In this document: positions 44,766 through 57,045 of the stretch, one piece after another
Layout: each line of letters opens with the position of its first letter
Numbering within the stretch: position 1 is the stretch's first letter
Source of the DNA: Metarhizium brunneum
Taxonomy: Eukaryota; Ascomycota; Sordariomycetes; Hypocreales; Clavicipitaceae
Assembly (NCBI RefSeq): GCF_013426205.1
Contig: NC_089422.1
Location: forward strand, 124,001 to 188,000
Reading direction: 5' to 3'
Length of the DNA stretch: 64,000 bases
Translations under genes and position numbers: made by a program
The notes under the pieces: generated by a model
Seen by the model: the letters and a program-made list of their open reading frames with translations, nothing else
What the model was told of the DNA's origin: nothing
Database searches by the model: none

Positions 44766-47284
44766 GTTCCGACTCTTGACATGATTTGCCTCTCTTGCAT
44801 GCCCGGCCTGCAGGGGCTTTGGCTAGCGCCCCAAGTCGATGTCCGAAGTCGTGACAGCCACGTTGTCCCTGCTGCCGTGCAGAGCGTGACAGGTAGAATC
44901 GTGTACTCTTGTATATGCCCGAGTTGGGTAGCACCGTTGCTACTCAAACAGCTTTACACGTGCACATAGCTGTATTTTAGGGGTCAAAAATGGTCGTTAT
45001 TGTGGTTGCCGTATTATAGAGTGTTTGATGCGGGTTTTGTATACAGATTTTTGCATTTTCATGGCGCTTGTAGTTTTGGCGACCAGCATTGCCTAATGCA
45101 TACTTGCAATACGCAAAGTATTGGGAATAAAATATACATGCGGAAACATGGCGCATGTACTCGAAGAGCAAGGCCGATCCCCAAATTCCCGGGGGTCTGA
45201 TTTTCCATCTCCATTCTTCTACTTGATGTTCGCCACCAGCTGTCACCTTGGCTTTGCAGATCGGAAAATGTCTTGGTCTTCCAGTCGGCTCCTTTAGCCC
45301 GTGAGTGCCTTGGATGAATGATGCCGTCATCCTCAAGGTGGCCGCCGCAACAGCAAAGGTTTATTTGCACATGTTAGCTATGTAAGCCTGGATGTGCTGC
45401 CAGAGATGCTTGGTTTGATAGCCCGACATTGACGTACCATGGGCAACTTGGTGCGTCCAACATACCCTTGGAGTTGTTCTCCTGGCTGTGGAAGCCGCCC
45501 TTAGGACCTCGCGACCGTCGAAAGATCTTTCCGCAGCCAGTCAATCTGAAAATAATGGTCCATGAATTGAGTTGCAATGGTTTAGGGCATGGGGAAAACC
45601 TCTTGGCGATGCTGGTGATTAGCGCAACACAGTATTCTTGCTCACCACTCATCATGCGCAGCTCATCGGCATCATCCTTTATTCAGGGGCCATCTGGCAT
45701 GATAGATCCAAATGATGCCTTCAACAGCATGGTGATGCTGGTCACTTACTGTGTTTAATCCTGCTACTACATCTAATACTCTACACCTGTTCGTACCGAA
45801 GCATGTTCCGTATCGTAATCGAATTGTTTGGGTAATATTCATGAGTCTCGACTGTAATGAATCCAGTTCTACTACTCTCGCCTCTGATATTGAGCAAGCG
45901 TTTCTCATCTTCTGTGGCCAATTCTCACTCCCTGAAGGCCCTTTCAGCACACTCTGTACTTGAAAAGCATTTGGATTCCAGGGGCTCACTTACTTGGGGT
46001 AGTTGTGTGCCGCGAATAACTAGCCAAGTTATACGCATCAGCCAAGTCCGTAAATCGTAATTACAGTGGAAACACTGCATGTAAATTTGTTCTGTCGCAC
46101 AGGATAATGGCGTTCTTGCCGTGTTAGACACCAGGCCATACAATAGGTGGGAAATTAGATATTCCATCTATTTCAGCTCTCTCTGTAATATTGATGTTTG
46201 GTCTCGGCTTGATATTTCTCACGACTCATGTAACAAGTTGCGGCCTGATTTCCAGCTATTCATATTGGACTCTCCTCAGTGAATACCGACTAAGCCTCCG
46301 CTTACATGGGCACACGCCGATTGTCGTTCTCTCACATTCCGGCAACATATTTGCCACGGCGTCTACCAGCTGCTCATGAGACATGAAGACTGGTGCTTTG
46401 GGGAGAAAAATACAACTACGAACAGAGGCCTTTTCCGTTGACGGTCCGGTTGACTGCTAGTTATTGTACGGGCAGTCTGAAACCAGATAATAGACCACAG
46501 TCATAAAGAGCTTTACAATACAATGACCCGTACGGATGGATGTTTATGACTAGAGCAACCGCTGACTTTTGGCGTCAACTGGGGTTCATCCCATGCTTGA
46601 TGGCAATGTTGTCACGGCCCCCAATGGCAGTTTCCATCCTTCTTGTCCCACGGCACAAGCTGGCATGTGATTGGGGGAAGAATAGGACTCTGACCGGCAA
46701 AATATTACACCCGTCGATGCGACCTGAACCCTAAGCCGTGGAGCGTCTGAGACTACAATGCCGGCTGAGTGGCGGCTTACTTGTGCGTGTTTCGACCCGA
46801 CCCGAATTCAGGAACTCCAGATCGTCCGAGGCGCAGAGTTCCGCGTCCACGTTGTATCTGCGCCCCATTTTGGCCGAGATGCTGCATTCAACGGCTTGTG
46901 CCTCATGGCTCAACTCTCGGCGTCGTGCTGTCTAGGTACTCAACACTGGCTCTATATACCAGATACTTGCACAAATAACAAAACTTACTCTCAACATGTT
47001 CTTGTCTCGAGCCACACGTCCCATATTACTCATGCCGCAGCTGTCCCCCGGCCAAGATGTTACACGCCGCCAGGCCTGGACCACCAGCTCAGCTTCTCAT
47101 ACTAATAGATGGCGGTCAGACGGGAACCGAAGCATCCGCTGATGCCATTACTGCGCAGCAATAGCAAGGTAGCATCGGATGGCCCCCAACGCAGAAGAAA
47201 TGAAAAGTCTCAGTCAAAGCATGACTCGCCAGCCATGGTATTAGTATAGTCACGCCGTTGCAAGAGCTTCGATGCCAGCTCCTC
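44766..47284. other. Gene-free 2.5 kb interval
   Basis: No supported gene. It separates the transporter from the run of secreted proteins that starts at 47375. Confidence 0.5.
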
Positions 47285-47291
47285 CTATAAA
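47285..47291 (+). promoter_or_regulatory. TATA box of the NLP gene
   Basis: TATAAAG lies 84 bp before the ATG at 47375. Confidence 0.6.
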
Positions 47292-47374
47292 GATGTCACA
47301 AACCCTCCTGGCCAGTCTCCCTCAGAGATTCCGCTCATATACATACACGGCCCAACAACGGCGCTCAAACGACA

Positions 47375-48242
47375 ATGAAAACCATCACCCGACTCGTCAC
47401 CTCGGCCCTTCTGCTCGGGGCCCAGACGGCCATGGCCAACAACGCCATCCCCGGCAACGCCTTCACCAACAACAACGGCCTCGCTGCCGCCGAAGCCGCC
47501 GCGCCCATGTGGTACATGCCATCGGGCACCTGCATGCCGTCCGCCGCCGAAGACGGCCAGGGCCACCAGACGAACGGCGTCGACACAGACAACTGCAACA
47601 TCAACAAGCTCTCCCACAACTGCCCGCCGCAGCCGCAGTGGCAAGGCACAAACACCTTCTACGGCAACGTCGCCGGCGAGCCCTTCTCCACCATCCCCAC
47701 GTACTGGTCCGCCAAGAAGTGCGCCAACACCTGGAAGATAATATACTACGTCTACTTCAAGAAAGACACAGGCCACAAGAGCGACTGGGAGGGCATAGTA
47801 GTGAGTTTCAGAGACACCGGCGGCGACAACTGGGTCCGCGACACAGTCAAGATGGAGCAGGACAGCAACCACAAGCAAATCAACTGGGGCGACGTCAACG
47901 ACACGTTCGACGGGTAAGTCACCACTCACGACGGGTGGTTTATCCCGCAGCCCCCGACTGACGCTTCGTCTCCCGTCTAGCACGGACGACTGGCAAGCCT
48001 TCCGGCAAAGGAACCGCGACCACGGCAAGTTCTACTTTGGCAAGTTTCACCACTCCGTCCACCAGGACTGGCACACGACCAGCTTCAAGGATACGTGCCC
48101 CCCCAACTCGGGCGACGACTTTCGCAACGGCGACTACCAGTTCTGGGCGAGGAACAACCTTCGCCATGTCTCGGTTTTGAACCCAGCCTGGAACTGGGGC
48201 AAGGCTTCCTCGCCTGCCAATATTGATCTCTGCACCTACTGA
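47375..48242 (+). CDS. Secreted NPP1-domain protein (NLP family)
   Basis: Two exons (47375-47913, 47981-48242) give 266 aa. A signal peptide (about 1-21) precedes an NPP1 domain. Members of this family (necrosis- and ethylene-inducing-like proteins) are secreted; some bind plant sphingolipids and lyse membranes, and many are non-toxic. The heptapeptide that is usually GHRHDWE in the family reads GHKSDWE here at 133-139, changing two positions of the metal-binding/active loop. Several Cys and a central WGxxxD stretch fit the fold. The changed motif suggests a reduced or different activity, but that is inference. It opens the run of secreted or surface proteins at 47-57 kb. Confidence 0.9.
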
Positions 48243-48835
48243 GAGGCTCGTTGAGGAGGAGGTGCCAAGGGCTGGCAATGAGGTAAATATGGAAATACGG
48301 ACAGTATAAAGCTTCAATGTTACTACTTGACTAAGACGTTGCCACAGTAGAGAGGTCTCGGTGGTTTTTGCCCCTAGACCTAAAGCTAGAAACCAACTTG
48401 ATGCCTCGGCCACGTGGAAGTCGAGGGCTCGATTTTTATTACATGATGGAGTACCAGTGCCCAAACTCGGCGCTGCCAGAAGCCATTTTCAGACGCGAGC
48501 ATCTTCTTTGTCGCGCCGGCGATGGAATCAAGTGATGGGGGAAATATAGGTATATTGATGCACCTAAAACTAATCCAAGCCCTTACTCTTCCGACCATGG
48601 TAGACACGAGGCTTGTGGCTACCGTGCAACAAACTCGCCAGCAAAGCAGGGTTGTGGAAATAGAGATATTCGTAAAACTAGTCATACAAGAACAGCAATA
48701 GAGGCCTCCGGGTTATGAATAGTATAATACAGTTTGCTACAACGCGACAGTCGCTAGGAATAGTCCCAGTGAACCCCAAGTAGCAGCCCAACGCCGACGC
48801 CACGTGTGCTAGTTAGACAAGAAACCGAAATCCTT
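48243..48835. other. Convergent 3' interval
   Basis: 593 bp between convergent genes. No further gene is supported. Confidence 0.4.
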
Positions 48836-51191
48836 CTACGCCGGTAAACACGTTCTTCTCGACTTCTGTTGCAGGGATTCCGAGATTCGACCAACTTGTA
48901 TCACGCTCGCCATTCCAACCGCCTGGTGCCACAAGACGTGGCAGTGCAAAAGCCACAGGCCGTCATTGCGCAGGGGAAAGCGCATCACCACGTAGCCCAT
49001 GGAGGGCACGTAGACGGTATCTTTGCGCAGCGGGTTGTGCGTGTTCAAGGGCGCGGCGTCGGCCACACTCTGCGGGTCAAAGGGGTTATACCCTCTGTAC
49101 ATTCCAGTCCCCTGGGCTTGTGCCACGACAAAGAACTCGTAGCCGTGCTATCCGAGGATGAATTGTCAGATAGATGATCGGCAGTGAGGTTGCGGAAAGG
49201 GTTAGGGTCAATACGTACTAGGTGGAAAGGATGCCCCCTATCATCAAAGTTGTTCACCACCACGTCAACCCATCTGTCTACGCCAGACTCCTTCAGCCAA
49301 GGGACGTCAAACTTGTGCACCCTGGTAGGCTGGGGGACAGCGGCCTCCCACTCTTGACGTTCCAGTGTCAACAGGGGTTGGGCCTTGGCATCCGGGGTGA
49401 TCCAGGATGTGTGGTTGATCGAGCCCACTGGGCGGTTGTGGTTGGCAGCTCGGATCTTCATGGTGGAATACAGAACCGCCTGTTCATCTGGTTGCCGTCC
49501 AAGTCCGAGCTGCGCTTCGACGGGTTGCCCCAACACGTCGGCGAGATTGAGTACATCCACTGACCGTCTCCGTGGAAGAGCGTGTGTCGGGGCCGCCTTG
49601 TTTACACGACCGGTTGATTGCATCTGGAAGGACTGAGTCCGGGTCAGGGCAAAGTTCCACAATGGCATATTCCTACACATGTACACTGGTGGTTAATTAC
49701 GAGTAGGCAGGTAATGGCTGGGGTGTTTGCCTGTTGGTGGAAACTCACTCCCTATCGAGTTCAACCGTTAGATTCGTCGAGATGGCATGCCCAGAAGAGT
49801 GGGAATACTCCCATGTTCGATCTAGAATCATGTCCATGCGTTCTCCCGGATAGAGCAGGCCAATGGCTTTGGTGCCCGGCGTTTGCTTGTCCACGGGATA
49901 TCCGCCGTCTACGGTGATGAGCTCCATGACACCATTGGACACAGCCAGGCTGAATGCTGCCGAAACTCTATCCATGTTGTTAGCATTCGTACTCGGCGCA
50001 GAGCAAAGATGGCGACATACCCCGTGTTTATGACGCGAAGTCGAATGCGCTGGGCGTCGAGTAGTCCAAGAATGGGCCTCTGCACGTCTTGGCACTCAAC
50101 CGGGCGTGCCTTGACGGCCATGGAACAATTGAAGCGCCCTCTTCCGTTCAAAAGAAGAGAGTCGGGAGCAGGCTGAATCGCAATGGTTGGCTTTGGGCTG
50201 CGCTTGACGGATACGTGGGTGACATACCTCCAGTCCATAATGGTCCGGGTCAACGAACCAATCCAAAACCTCGTCTGCGGTCCGGTGATACCAGTCCCCG
50301 ATGAGCAAAAGTTGCTCTTTCTGGTAGCCGTACAAGACGTCATCCCCTTCCCCCCCGTCTTGAAGCGGCCGGTGGACAATGAGTCCACCATAGAGGCCAT
50401 CGGCACGCTGCAGAGCCGAATGAGCGTGGTACCTGAACAGCTGGATTAGCCAGGGAGAGATGAAGTGACGGATGGATTCCCTTTACCAAAATGTTCCCTC
50501 TTGATCATGCGGGATGCGAAATTGGTATGTGAATGTTTGTAATGGTTGGATAGCGCACTGCGTCAAACCTACCACGCCATCCATTTCATTGCTGCCTATT
50601 CCTCGGGTCAAAATGTGTCCCAGCCGACTCGGTACGAAAGACGGGATACGCACCTTCCATCGACAGCCCGTGCCAATGCATGGCAATGCCCGGATGGCCA
50701 ACTTGGTCCACGCCATTATGCACATCAATGACCAACTCGTCTCCAGACCGGACCTCGATGACGGGCCCCGGGAATTGACCTAGACGGCCAGGTTAGTCAG
50801 GTTTGATGGAGTGCGATGGGTCAGGAAACAAAATACCGTTGATCAAGTACACTGGCTTCGAAACCCCGTCGGGGGCGCGATTTTCCAGGGTGATGTTCCA
50901 ACGCAGGTGAAGCGTCGTCGGCGCACGATGGACATGATGCTCCGGGTGCAGGACGGCGGTATTCAAGACGCCTTGTTGGCTTGCCGAACCGGCGTCCGTA
51001 CTCGTGGCAGTTTTCAAAAACGGGGCGGAAAGGGGAAATGGATTCTTCGATTTCTTGGTGAGGAGAAAGTAGGTCAAGAAGAGGCAGATGGCGGCGATGA
51101 TGACGCCTCCCAGTGCCACGGCGTACGTCCGCCGCGATGGGGGAGGGCCCGATCTACGACGCGGCCAATTTGCGTCAAAAGGAAAAGGCAT
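48836..51191 (-). CDS. Membrane-anchored multicopper oxidase
   Basis: Eight exons (51191-50837, 50779-50654, 50595-50487, 50432-50228, 50172-50021, 49967-49749, 49672-49219, 49147-48836) give 643 aa. A basic cytosolic tail (RRRSGPPPSRR) is followed by one transmembrane helix (about 22-45) and no cleavage site, so it is a type II membrane protein with the oxidase outside. All copper motifs are present: HWHG, WYHAHSALQ, HPFHLHGYEFF (spliced across an intron) and HCHVLWH. The axial type-1 position is Met (HQAVGM), suggesting lower redox potential than the laccase at 34605. Fet3-type ferroxidases are anchored at the C-terminus instead, so this is a different laccase-like class. It may oxidise phenols or pigment precursors at the cell surface. 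Confidence 0.9.
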
Positions 51192-52748
51192 GCTTGGCGG
51201 CGGGGGGCAAGCATCGCTCTATGGACGGTGATGATGCATTCGCCCGATATGGAGGACTCGGGAGCACGATGCCGACCAGGTACTCGGTACAATTTGCCTG
51301 CTTTGACGTCGGGCAAACAACAAGAAACACACAAGACCAGCTTCTTGGCAGCGTCGCCTAGTTTGGGTCGCACAAGCAAAATTCAAGACGGGCACTCGAC
51401 AAGGCGGGGTTCGAGAGGGACATGGAGGGAGCAAAGAAAAAGAAAGGAGAAGAAAAAAAGGTAAAATAAATTGGCGATGCCAAGGCGGCATTCACATGGC
51501 AAGGCCAACGGTCGCAGTTGACCGACGTTTGAGTTTTGCGTCTTGCGTCTTGCGTCTTGACAAGCGGCGGCTTTGAGTGCGCCTTCACAATAGAAACAAC
51601 GGGGCGAATGGCAACTCGGGCATATGGGCTGATGAATCATGGCAACTTGACACAATACACGACAATGGGCTAGGATCGCCAAGAGCTTCACCATGGCCGC
51701 GCCGACGGGTCTGGAAATAGTCGAGACTTGAAGCCCAATCGGCAGATCGGGTGGCCCCTCGTGCTTGGCGGGCGGCGGGGGCGGCGGGGGTGCCGGGGGT
51801 GTTTTGGGAATCAATTGATATCATGGGGACCGAAACGGATTGAGTCGACTTGACCCTTTGACGAGTTGGATCAGCAGGGCGGCCAAAGTGTGTCTTGTGT
51901 TGCGTCGCTTCATTTGCTCATTTCCACAAGATGGCAGGCTGCAACACCAACTCGACTAGGTTGGAAGGGGCAGCTCGAGGCCGCAACTGCCATTTGATGT
52001 TGAACTAGCACCAGACGGAGATGACGACCCACAACCTGGGCGGTCACTGCGTGTGAGGCAACTGCACATGGAGGTTTAGTTTTTTTCCCCTTGCATGTCC
52101 CGTGTCCGTGTGCGTCCTGCCGTCTGGTGGCTCATGTCGAGGGAGTGGCGAGGGGGTAGAGAGAATACGATGGATGGCCACGGGGAGCAAGAGAAACAGC
52201 ATTTGCACAGAACTTTGATGTTTACACGCAACACCGCCAAGACTACCGGGCCAGGCCGTAAACTCTGTCAACTTGGAAGGCGGCGGCGAGGACCAAGAAG
52301 CAGTGTCAACCCCGGCTCTCTCTTTCCTCTCGGCTCTCACCAACTCCTCGCTTCTGTTCCTTCCTAAATCGTCGAATCGGAGCATTTGCACGCGGGCCAG
52401 CCGTCTCGACACCCTCGACGCCATTGCATGCGAATATTGCCGCAACACATCACACAGCCCGGTGCTCTCGACAATTCATTCCTCATGACTTGACCCACGT
52501 GCGCATCCATTCAACCAGGGTTCTCCAGCATCTCCACCCCGAGCACCGTGAGGACGAACTGGCCTGGTGGAGGGGCGGTACACCGGCAGCCAGTCTGTAT
52601 TTCGTAGACGAGGAGCCGTGTTTTTGGACCATAGCACATTGCGCGGCGAGCCCGCAAGCCATCTCTGGCGTGGTTTGTATAAACTGCCAGGGTGTTCCGC
52701 AAGAGCACATCACCACCGAGGCAGGGCCCTCAAGAATCAGGAACCAAG
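51192..52748. promoter_or_regulatory. Divergent region, multicopper oxidase / phospholipase C
   Basis: 1.56 kb between divergent genes. A short tandem repeat of GCGTCTTG (about three units) lies at 51537-51560. A TATAAA box at 52678-52683 is 66 bp before the phospholipase ATG. A proline-rich frame near 51383-51814 on the minus strand is not supported as a gene. Confidence 0.45.
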
Positions 52749-55119
52749 ATGCACCGCAGACTCTCCTTCGCCGCCGCCGTCTTGGCCACGGCCACGGCTG
52801 TCCGGGCCGGCTCGCTCAGAGACGTCAAGCACATTGTGCTGTTTATGCAGGAGAACCGCGCCTTTGACCATGTAAGTCGGGGCAGCTCAGTTACAAGACG
52901 GACCAGACGGCTCAATGTTCTAACGGTTCTAGTATTTCGGCACCATGGCCGGTGTTCGCGGCTTTGGCGACCCGAATGTGCAAGTCAACCGAGACGGGCG
53001 GTCTACATTCGAGCAGTATGTAGATATACAGGCACCCTCGACTCGACTCTCAATCTCCAGATGTCCCGTGCAACCAACTCTTAGCTGACTCTTCCCAGAC
53101 CCATTTCCCCCCAGAACGGCGTCGACATCCTCAAGCCTTGGCACATCAACCACCTCGGCGGCGAGTGGCTCGAGGCAACGCAATGCATGGGCGCCGGCGA
53201 CAACGGCTGGGCCACGATGCACGCGGCCTACAACGGCGGGCTCGGCAACAACTGGGCGCAGGCCGACGGGCCCTACAGCCTGGGCTACTTTACGCGCGCC
53301 GACATTCCCACGCACTTTGACATTGCCGAGGGCTGGACCGTGGCCGACATGGCCTCCCAGAGCATCCTGGCCGCCACGGACCCGAACCGCATCACCTGGA
53401 TGAGCGGCTCCGTCAACATCCCCGGCTCGCCCACCAACCCGGACGGCACCGGCGGCATGATTATCGACAACAGCGCTTCGCCGGGTACGTCGTCTTGTCT
53501 TGTCTTTGCTCACCAGCCCGTCTACATCATTGGCTGACCCGCGTGCAGGCTGCGAGGCGCCGGGCCTCAACTGCTTCCCCTTTGTGTGGAAGACGTTCCC
53601 CGAGTATCTAGAAGCGGCCGGCATCTCCTGGCAGGTGTGGCAGGACATGGACAACTTTGAGGACAACATGCTGGCCTACTTTGAGCAGTACCAGACGGCG
53701 AAAAACGGCTCCGCGCTCCGCACCAGGGGCAACTCGTACCCGGGGCTCGACGCCTTTTACGACGCCGCGGCCAAGGGCACGCTGCCGCAGGTGAGTTGGA
53801 TCGTCGGCCCGCAGGAGCAGAGCGAACACGCGCCCAACCTGCCCAAGGACGGCGCCTGGCTGCAAAAGAAGGTGGTGGACGCCATCACCCAGAGCCCGGC
53901 GTACAACGAGACGGTTCTGGTCATAAGCTATGACGGTATGTTTCACCCCGTCTTTTTTTTTTTTTTTTTTTCGTTGGCTAACCAGGTCCAAATCCAACTA
54001 CAGAGCAGGGCGGCTGGGCCGACCACGTCGTTCCGGTTGTTGCGCCCAAGGGCACGCCCGGCGAGTGGCTCAAGGATCCGTACAACCAGTTCGGGGACGT
54101 CCCTCTGGGACCAGGTACGTCGCGTGGCTACATTATACCAGGGACACTTGACGACATTTGTACTGACCCGCAATGTCCTGTGGCTACGTGTAGGCTGGCG
54201 AACGCCCCGGTTCATCATCTCGCCCTGGACGCGAGGCGGCAACGTCTTCACCGAGTTTACAGACCACACCTCGGACATTCAGTTTGTCGAGGCCTGGGCC
54301 GCCGCCCACGGCTACAAAGACGTGCGGACCAAGGCGCTGACGCAATGGCGCCGCGACCACATGTCGAATCTGGTGAATGCCTTTGACTTTGACCATGTGA
54401 GTCGGCCGTTGGAGTCTAGAAGCTATTTCGAAAGCTAACCACCAGACAAGCCCGACCTGTCCACCCCCCGCATCACCGCGGTAGACACGCCGGAATCCCT
54501 CCCCGACGACGGCTCCCACTGGAGCGGAAACCTTAGTCTTGGTTCCCTCACCGGGCCGTGGGTCGGCGCGGCCAAGTGCCTCCAGGACCACCGGAGCACC
54601 AAGCCCCCGATCCCGTACGGCAAGGAGAACGCCGGCCAGGACATGGCGCAGCTCGTCGAGGACGGCTTCAAGCGGGTGCGCGGCCAGCTCACCGAGGGCC
54701 GTTACCTGACGTTTGAAACGCTCGGCCTCGCGCTCGCCAGCTACGCCGGCATCGTCGTCAGCTTCGCGCCCGCGACGCGCAACCACAGCGACCCCCGCCA
54801 GCGCTGGATTGTCCACGCCGTCGGCACCGGCACCGAGTTTACCATCCAGTCCGCCGCGGACAAGAAGTACATTGCCGGCACGCCCGTCGGCCTGCTGACA
54901 TCCGACGTCGGCAGCGCGCAGGCCTTTCGCATCACGTATAACCCCAGAGGGGCCAAGTACCGCCTCAGCCTGGCCAACAAGCCGGCCTCTTCGTTTGTGG
55001 CGCCGAATCAAAAGAGTAGGCGGCGCGCGGCCAACGGCACCGTGTCGGCGGCGGCGGCTGTGGACTGGGAGGCAAGGTTTGGCGAGTTTAGCATTTATAG
55101 CGTTTCCTATCGCTCGTAG
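52749..55119 (+). CDS. Secreted phosphoesterase-family phospholipase C
   Basis: Seven exons (52749-52871, 52933-53015, 53099-53484, 53549-53935, 54004-54114, 54194-54396, 54451-55119) give 653 aa. A signal peptide (about 1-20) leads to HIVLFMQENRAFDHYFGT (about 28-45), the conserved metal/nucleophile segment of the bacterial-type phospholipase C / acid phosphatase family. GGWADHV and ISPWTRGGNVFTEFTDHTS follow in family order. The last ~200 residues resemble the beta-rich C-terminal domain of PlcN/PlcH. It should hydrolyse phosphatidylcholine-like lipids outside the cell, in phosphate scavenging or host-membrane attack. Intron 4 contains 19 consecutive T. The end of the coding region is tandemly duplicated into the 3' flank. 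Confidence 0.92.
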
Positions 55120-55238
55120 GCGTCATAGCGAGAACCTCCGTGTGTATGTTTGTTTACCTTTACCTTTGAAACGCTTCCTATCGCTTGTAGGCGTTATACC
55201 AAGAAGCTATATATGTATGTTTACCATTAGCTTTGAAA
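55101..55238. repeat. Imperfect tandem duplication at the phospholipase 3' end
   Basis: Two units of about 67-71 bp (about 55101-55171 and 55172-55238) share CGyTTCCTATCGCTyGTAGGCGT, TATGTTT, TTTACC and CTTTGAAACG. The first unit includes the final codons and stop of the phospholipase gene, so the duplicate carries a second copy of its tail downstream. Confidence 0.8.
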
Positions 55239-55686
55239 CGCAATACAATTATCGGCATGATTGCTGCACTGTTTATTTACACATGTACCTTTTTACCTTT
55301 TTCCTGTTTCCTGTTTCGGATGTGGTGCCATGGCCTCATTGGCAGTCTGGAGGCGCCACGGCGCTCTACTAGCGCCACATTTGTTGCTGCACATGTGACT
55401 GCATGTATTGATTGACTCTTCACACCCAGTTTGTGGACGAGTATTCTGACGCCAAATGTGCAAATGTCCAAGGGCGAGTCCGTCTAAGTTCCTCTCGAAT
55501 AACCTGCCGCAGGTCAAGGACAGCGTAATGAAACCGCACACATGTCGGATGGGCCTGCGCAAGTCCATGTTTCCTTGTTCAAAAAGTAAACTATGTAGCA
55601 AGTAATCGGGTGAAATGTATTTACACTCATGAGCGGGATATATACAGGACTCTTAACATGATGCCGGCCATTGTTCAATGTTGGCC
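55239..55686. other. Convergent 3' interval
   Basis: No gene is supported between the phospholipase duplication and the aminopeptidase stop. Confidence 0.4.
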
Positions 55687-57045
55687 CTAAATGTACGACG
55701 CTTCCAAGAGGTAGCTCACAACCATCTTGGCGTGAAGCAGAATAGTCGGCCACATGATCTTGTCATACGTCTAGCGCCTGTTAGCCAGCGATTACATTCT
55801 ACTACAGCACAGAGGCACTCACGTCATTCGCAGAATGGATATACTTGTTTGAATTCTCAAACGTGTCCTCAGCCACAAACGCCGCAGCTGCAGCACTTAG
55901 CACAACGCTTCTCCACGGATAGAAAAAAAGCAAACTCACGGAAGCCATTAGCACGCGCGCTCGCGTGGTCCGAACACCCATAGCCGCACTTGGACGTCCC
56001 CGGCTTGACGTGCAGGTAGTCCCCTATCAGGGCGGTCACGTAGCGCGTCAGCCCGGCGTCGACGTAGTCCTGGAAGACGGCCGGGACGCCGGTGGGCGAG
56101 TAGCCCGCCATGTCCTGGTTCAGGTAGCCGACGACGCTGCGCCCGGCGGCCTTGTAGCTGGCCCAGACGTCCTGGGACCCGAGGAGGCCGACCTCCTCGG
56201 CGGCGTACCAGTGGAACTCGATTGTGTTTCGGGGCCGGAGGCCCGAGGCCGCGAGCACGCGCAGCGCCTCGAGGACCACGACGGTGCCGGAGCCGTCGTC
56301 GTCGGCGCCGGGGCTCCTCCCCGTCGGGCTGCTCCCGATGGAGTCGAGGTGCGCGCCGACGACCACTGCAAAGGTGAGTCAGGACAAAGTCAAGTCAGTT
56401 GGATATGGATATGGTGCTGTAGAGTGTGCGACGACGTACCCAGGCTGGAGCTGTTTCCGGGCAGCCGCGCAATGATGGACGGCTGCTGGAAGCGGGTGTG
56501 GTTGAAGCGCTGCACGGTGATGGCTGGATTCGGCGCCGCGAGCTGCTTGGCCTGGTTGAACAGCCAGTTGGCGGCCTGGAGCCCCGTGCCGGACTGGTAA
56601 TACCGCGTGTGGAACCTGCTGGGTGTGAGACGGGACGGCGGACACGCATGGGGGGCATGGAGTAGACGGCATCTTACTCCGAGTACGTCTTGAGCCAGCT
56701 CTTGGGCCCGTCGGTGGTGACGTTTGCCAGCAACTTGTTGCCTTGGTCCAGGTGCAGCGCGCCATTGGGGTACGTGACGGCTTGTCGCTGGGCGTCCTGC
56801 CCGGACGGATCGGCCGACAGGATGGAGAGCACCTCGTCGTCCTCGACGTCGGTGATGTCTATGAATCCGATGTTCTGGGATATGAAACGATCAAACTCCT
56901 CCTGCTCCGTGACCCACTGCCCGGGATCCGATTCCGACGTCTTGATCAGACGCAGGTCGGCCGGGCGTGTGAGGCCGGGCGGGGCGGCGAGGCCCGGAAC
57001 GGCGGCCAACAGGGCCAGGAGAGCGAGCTTGGACATGGAAGGCAT
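55687..57045 (-). CDS. Secreted M28 leucine aminopeptidase
   Basis: Five exons (57045-56678, 56615-56440, 56365-55940, 55887-55823, 55770-55687) give 372 aa. A signal peptide (about 1-18) and an N-terminal propeptide precede the M28 zinc peptidase core. VVVGAHLDS (about 182-190) supplies the first His, PGADDDGSG the bridging Asp, AAEEVGLLGS the catalytic Glu and Zn Glu, NQDMAGY an Asp, and CSDHASA the last His, so the two-zinc set is complete. It matches the secreted leucine aminopeptidase 1 type that trims N-terminal residues from peptides. The last two short exons (YIHSAND then TYDKIMWP) match the family's C-terminal end. It works downstream of endoproteases such as the protease at 24346. 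Confidence 0.93.

Noticed and set aside
51383..51814. Proline-rich 143-codon minus-strand frame
   Set aside because: The poly-proline start comes from a GGCGG-rich tract, and the rest has no recognisable features in a promoter region.
54184..55011. 275-codon minus-strand frame opposite the phospholipase
   Set aside because: It is antisense to conserved exons and has no domain features.
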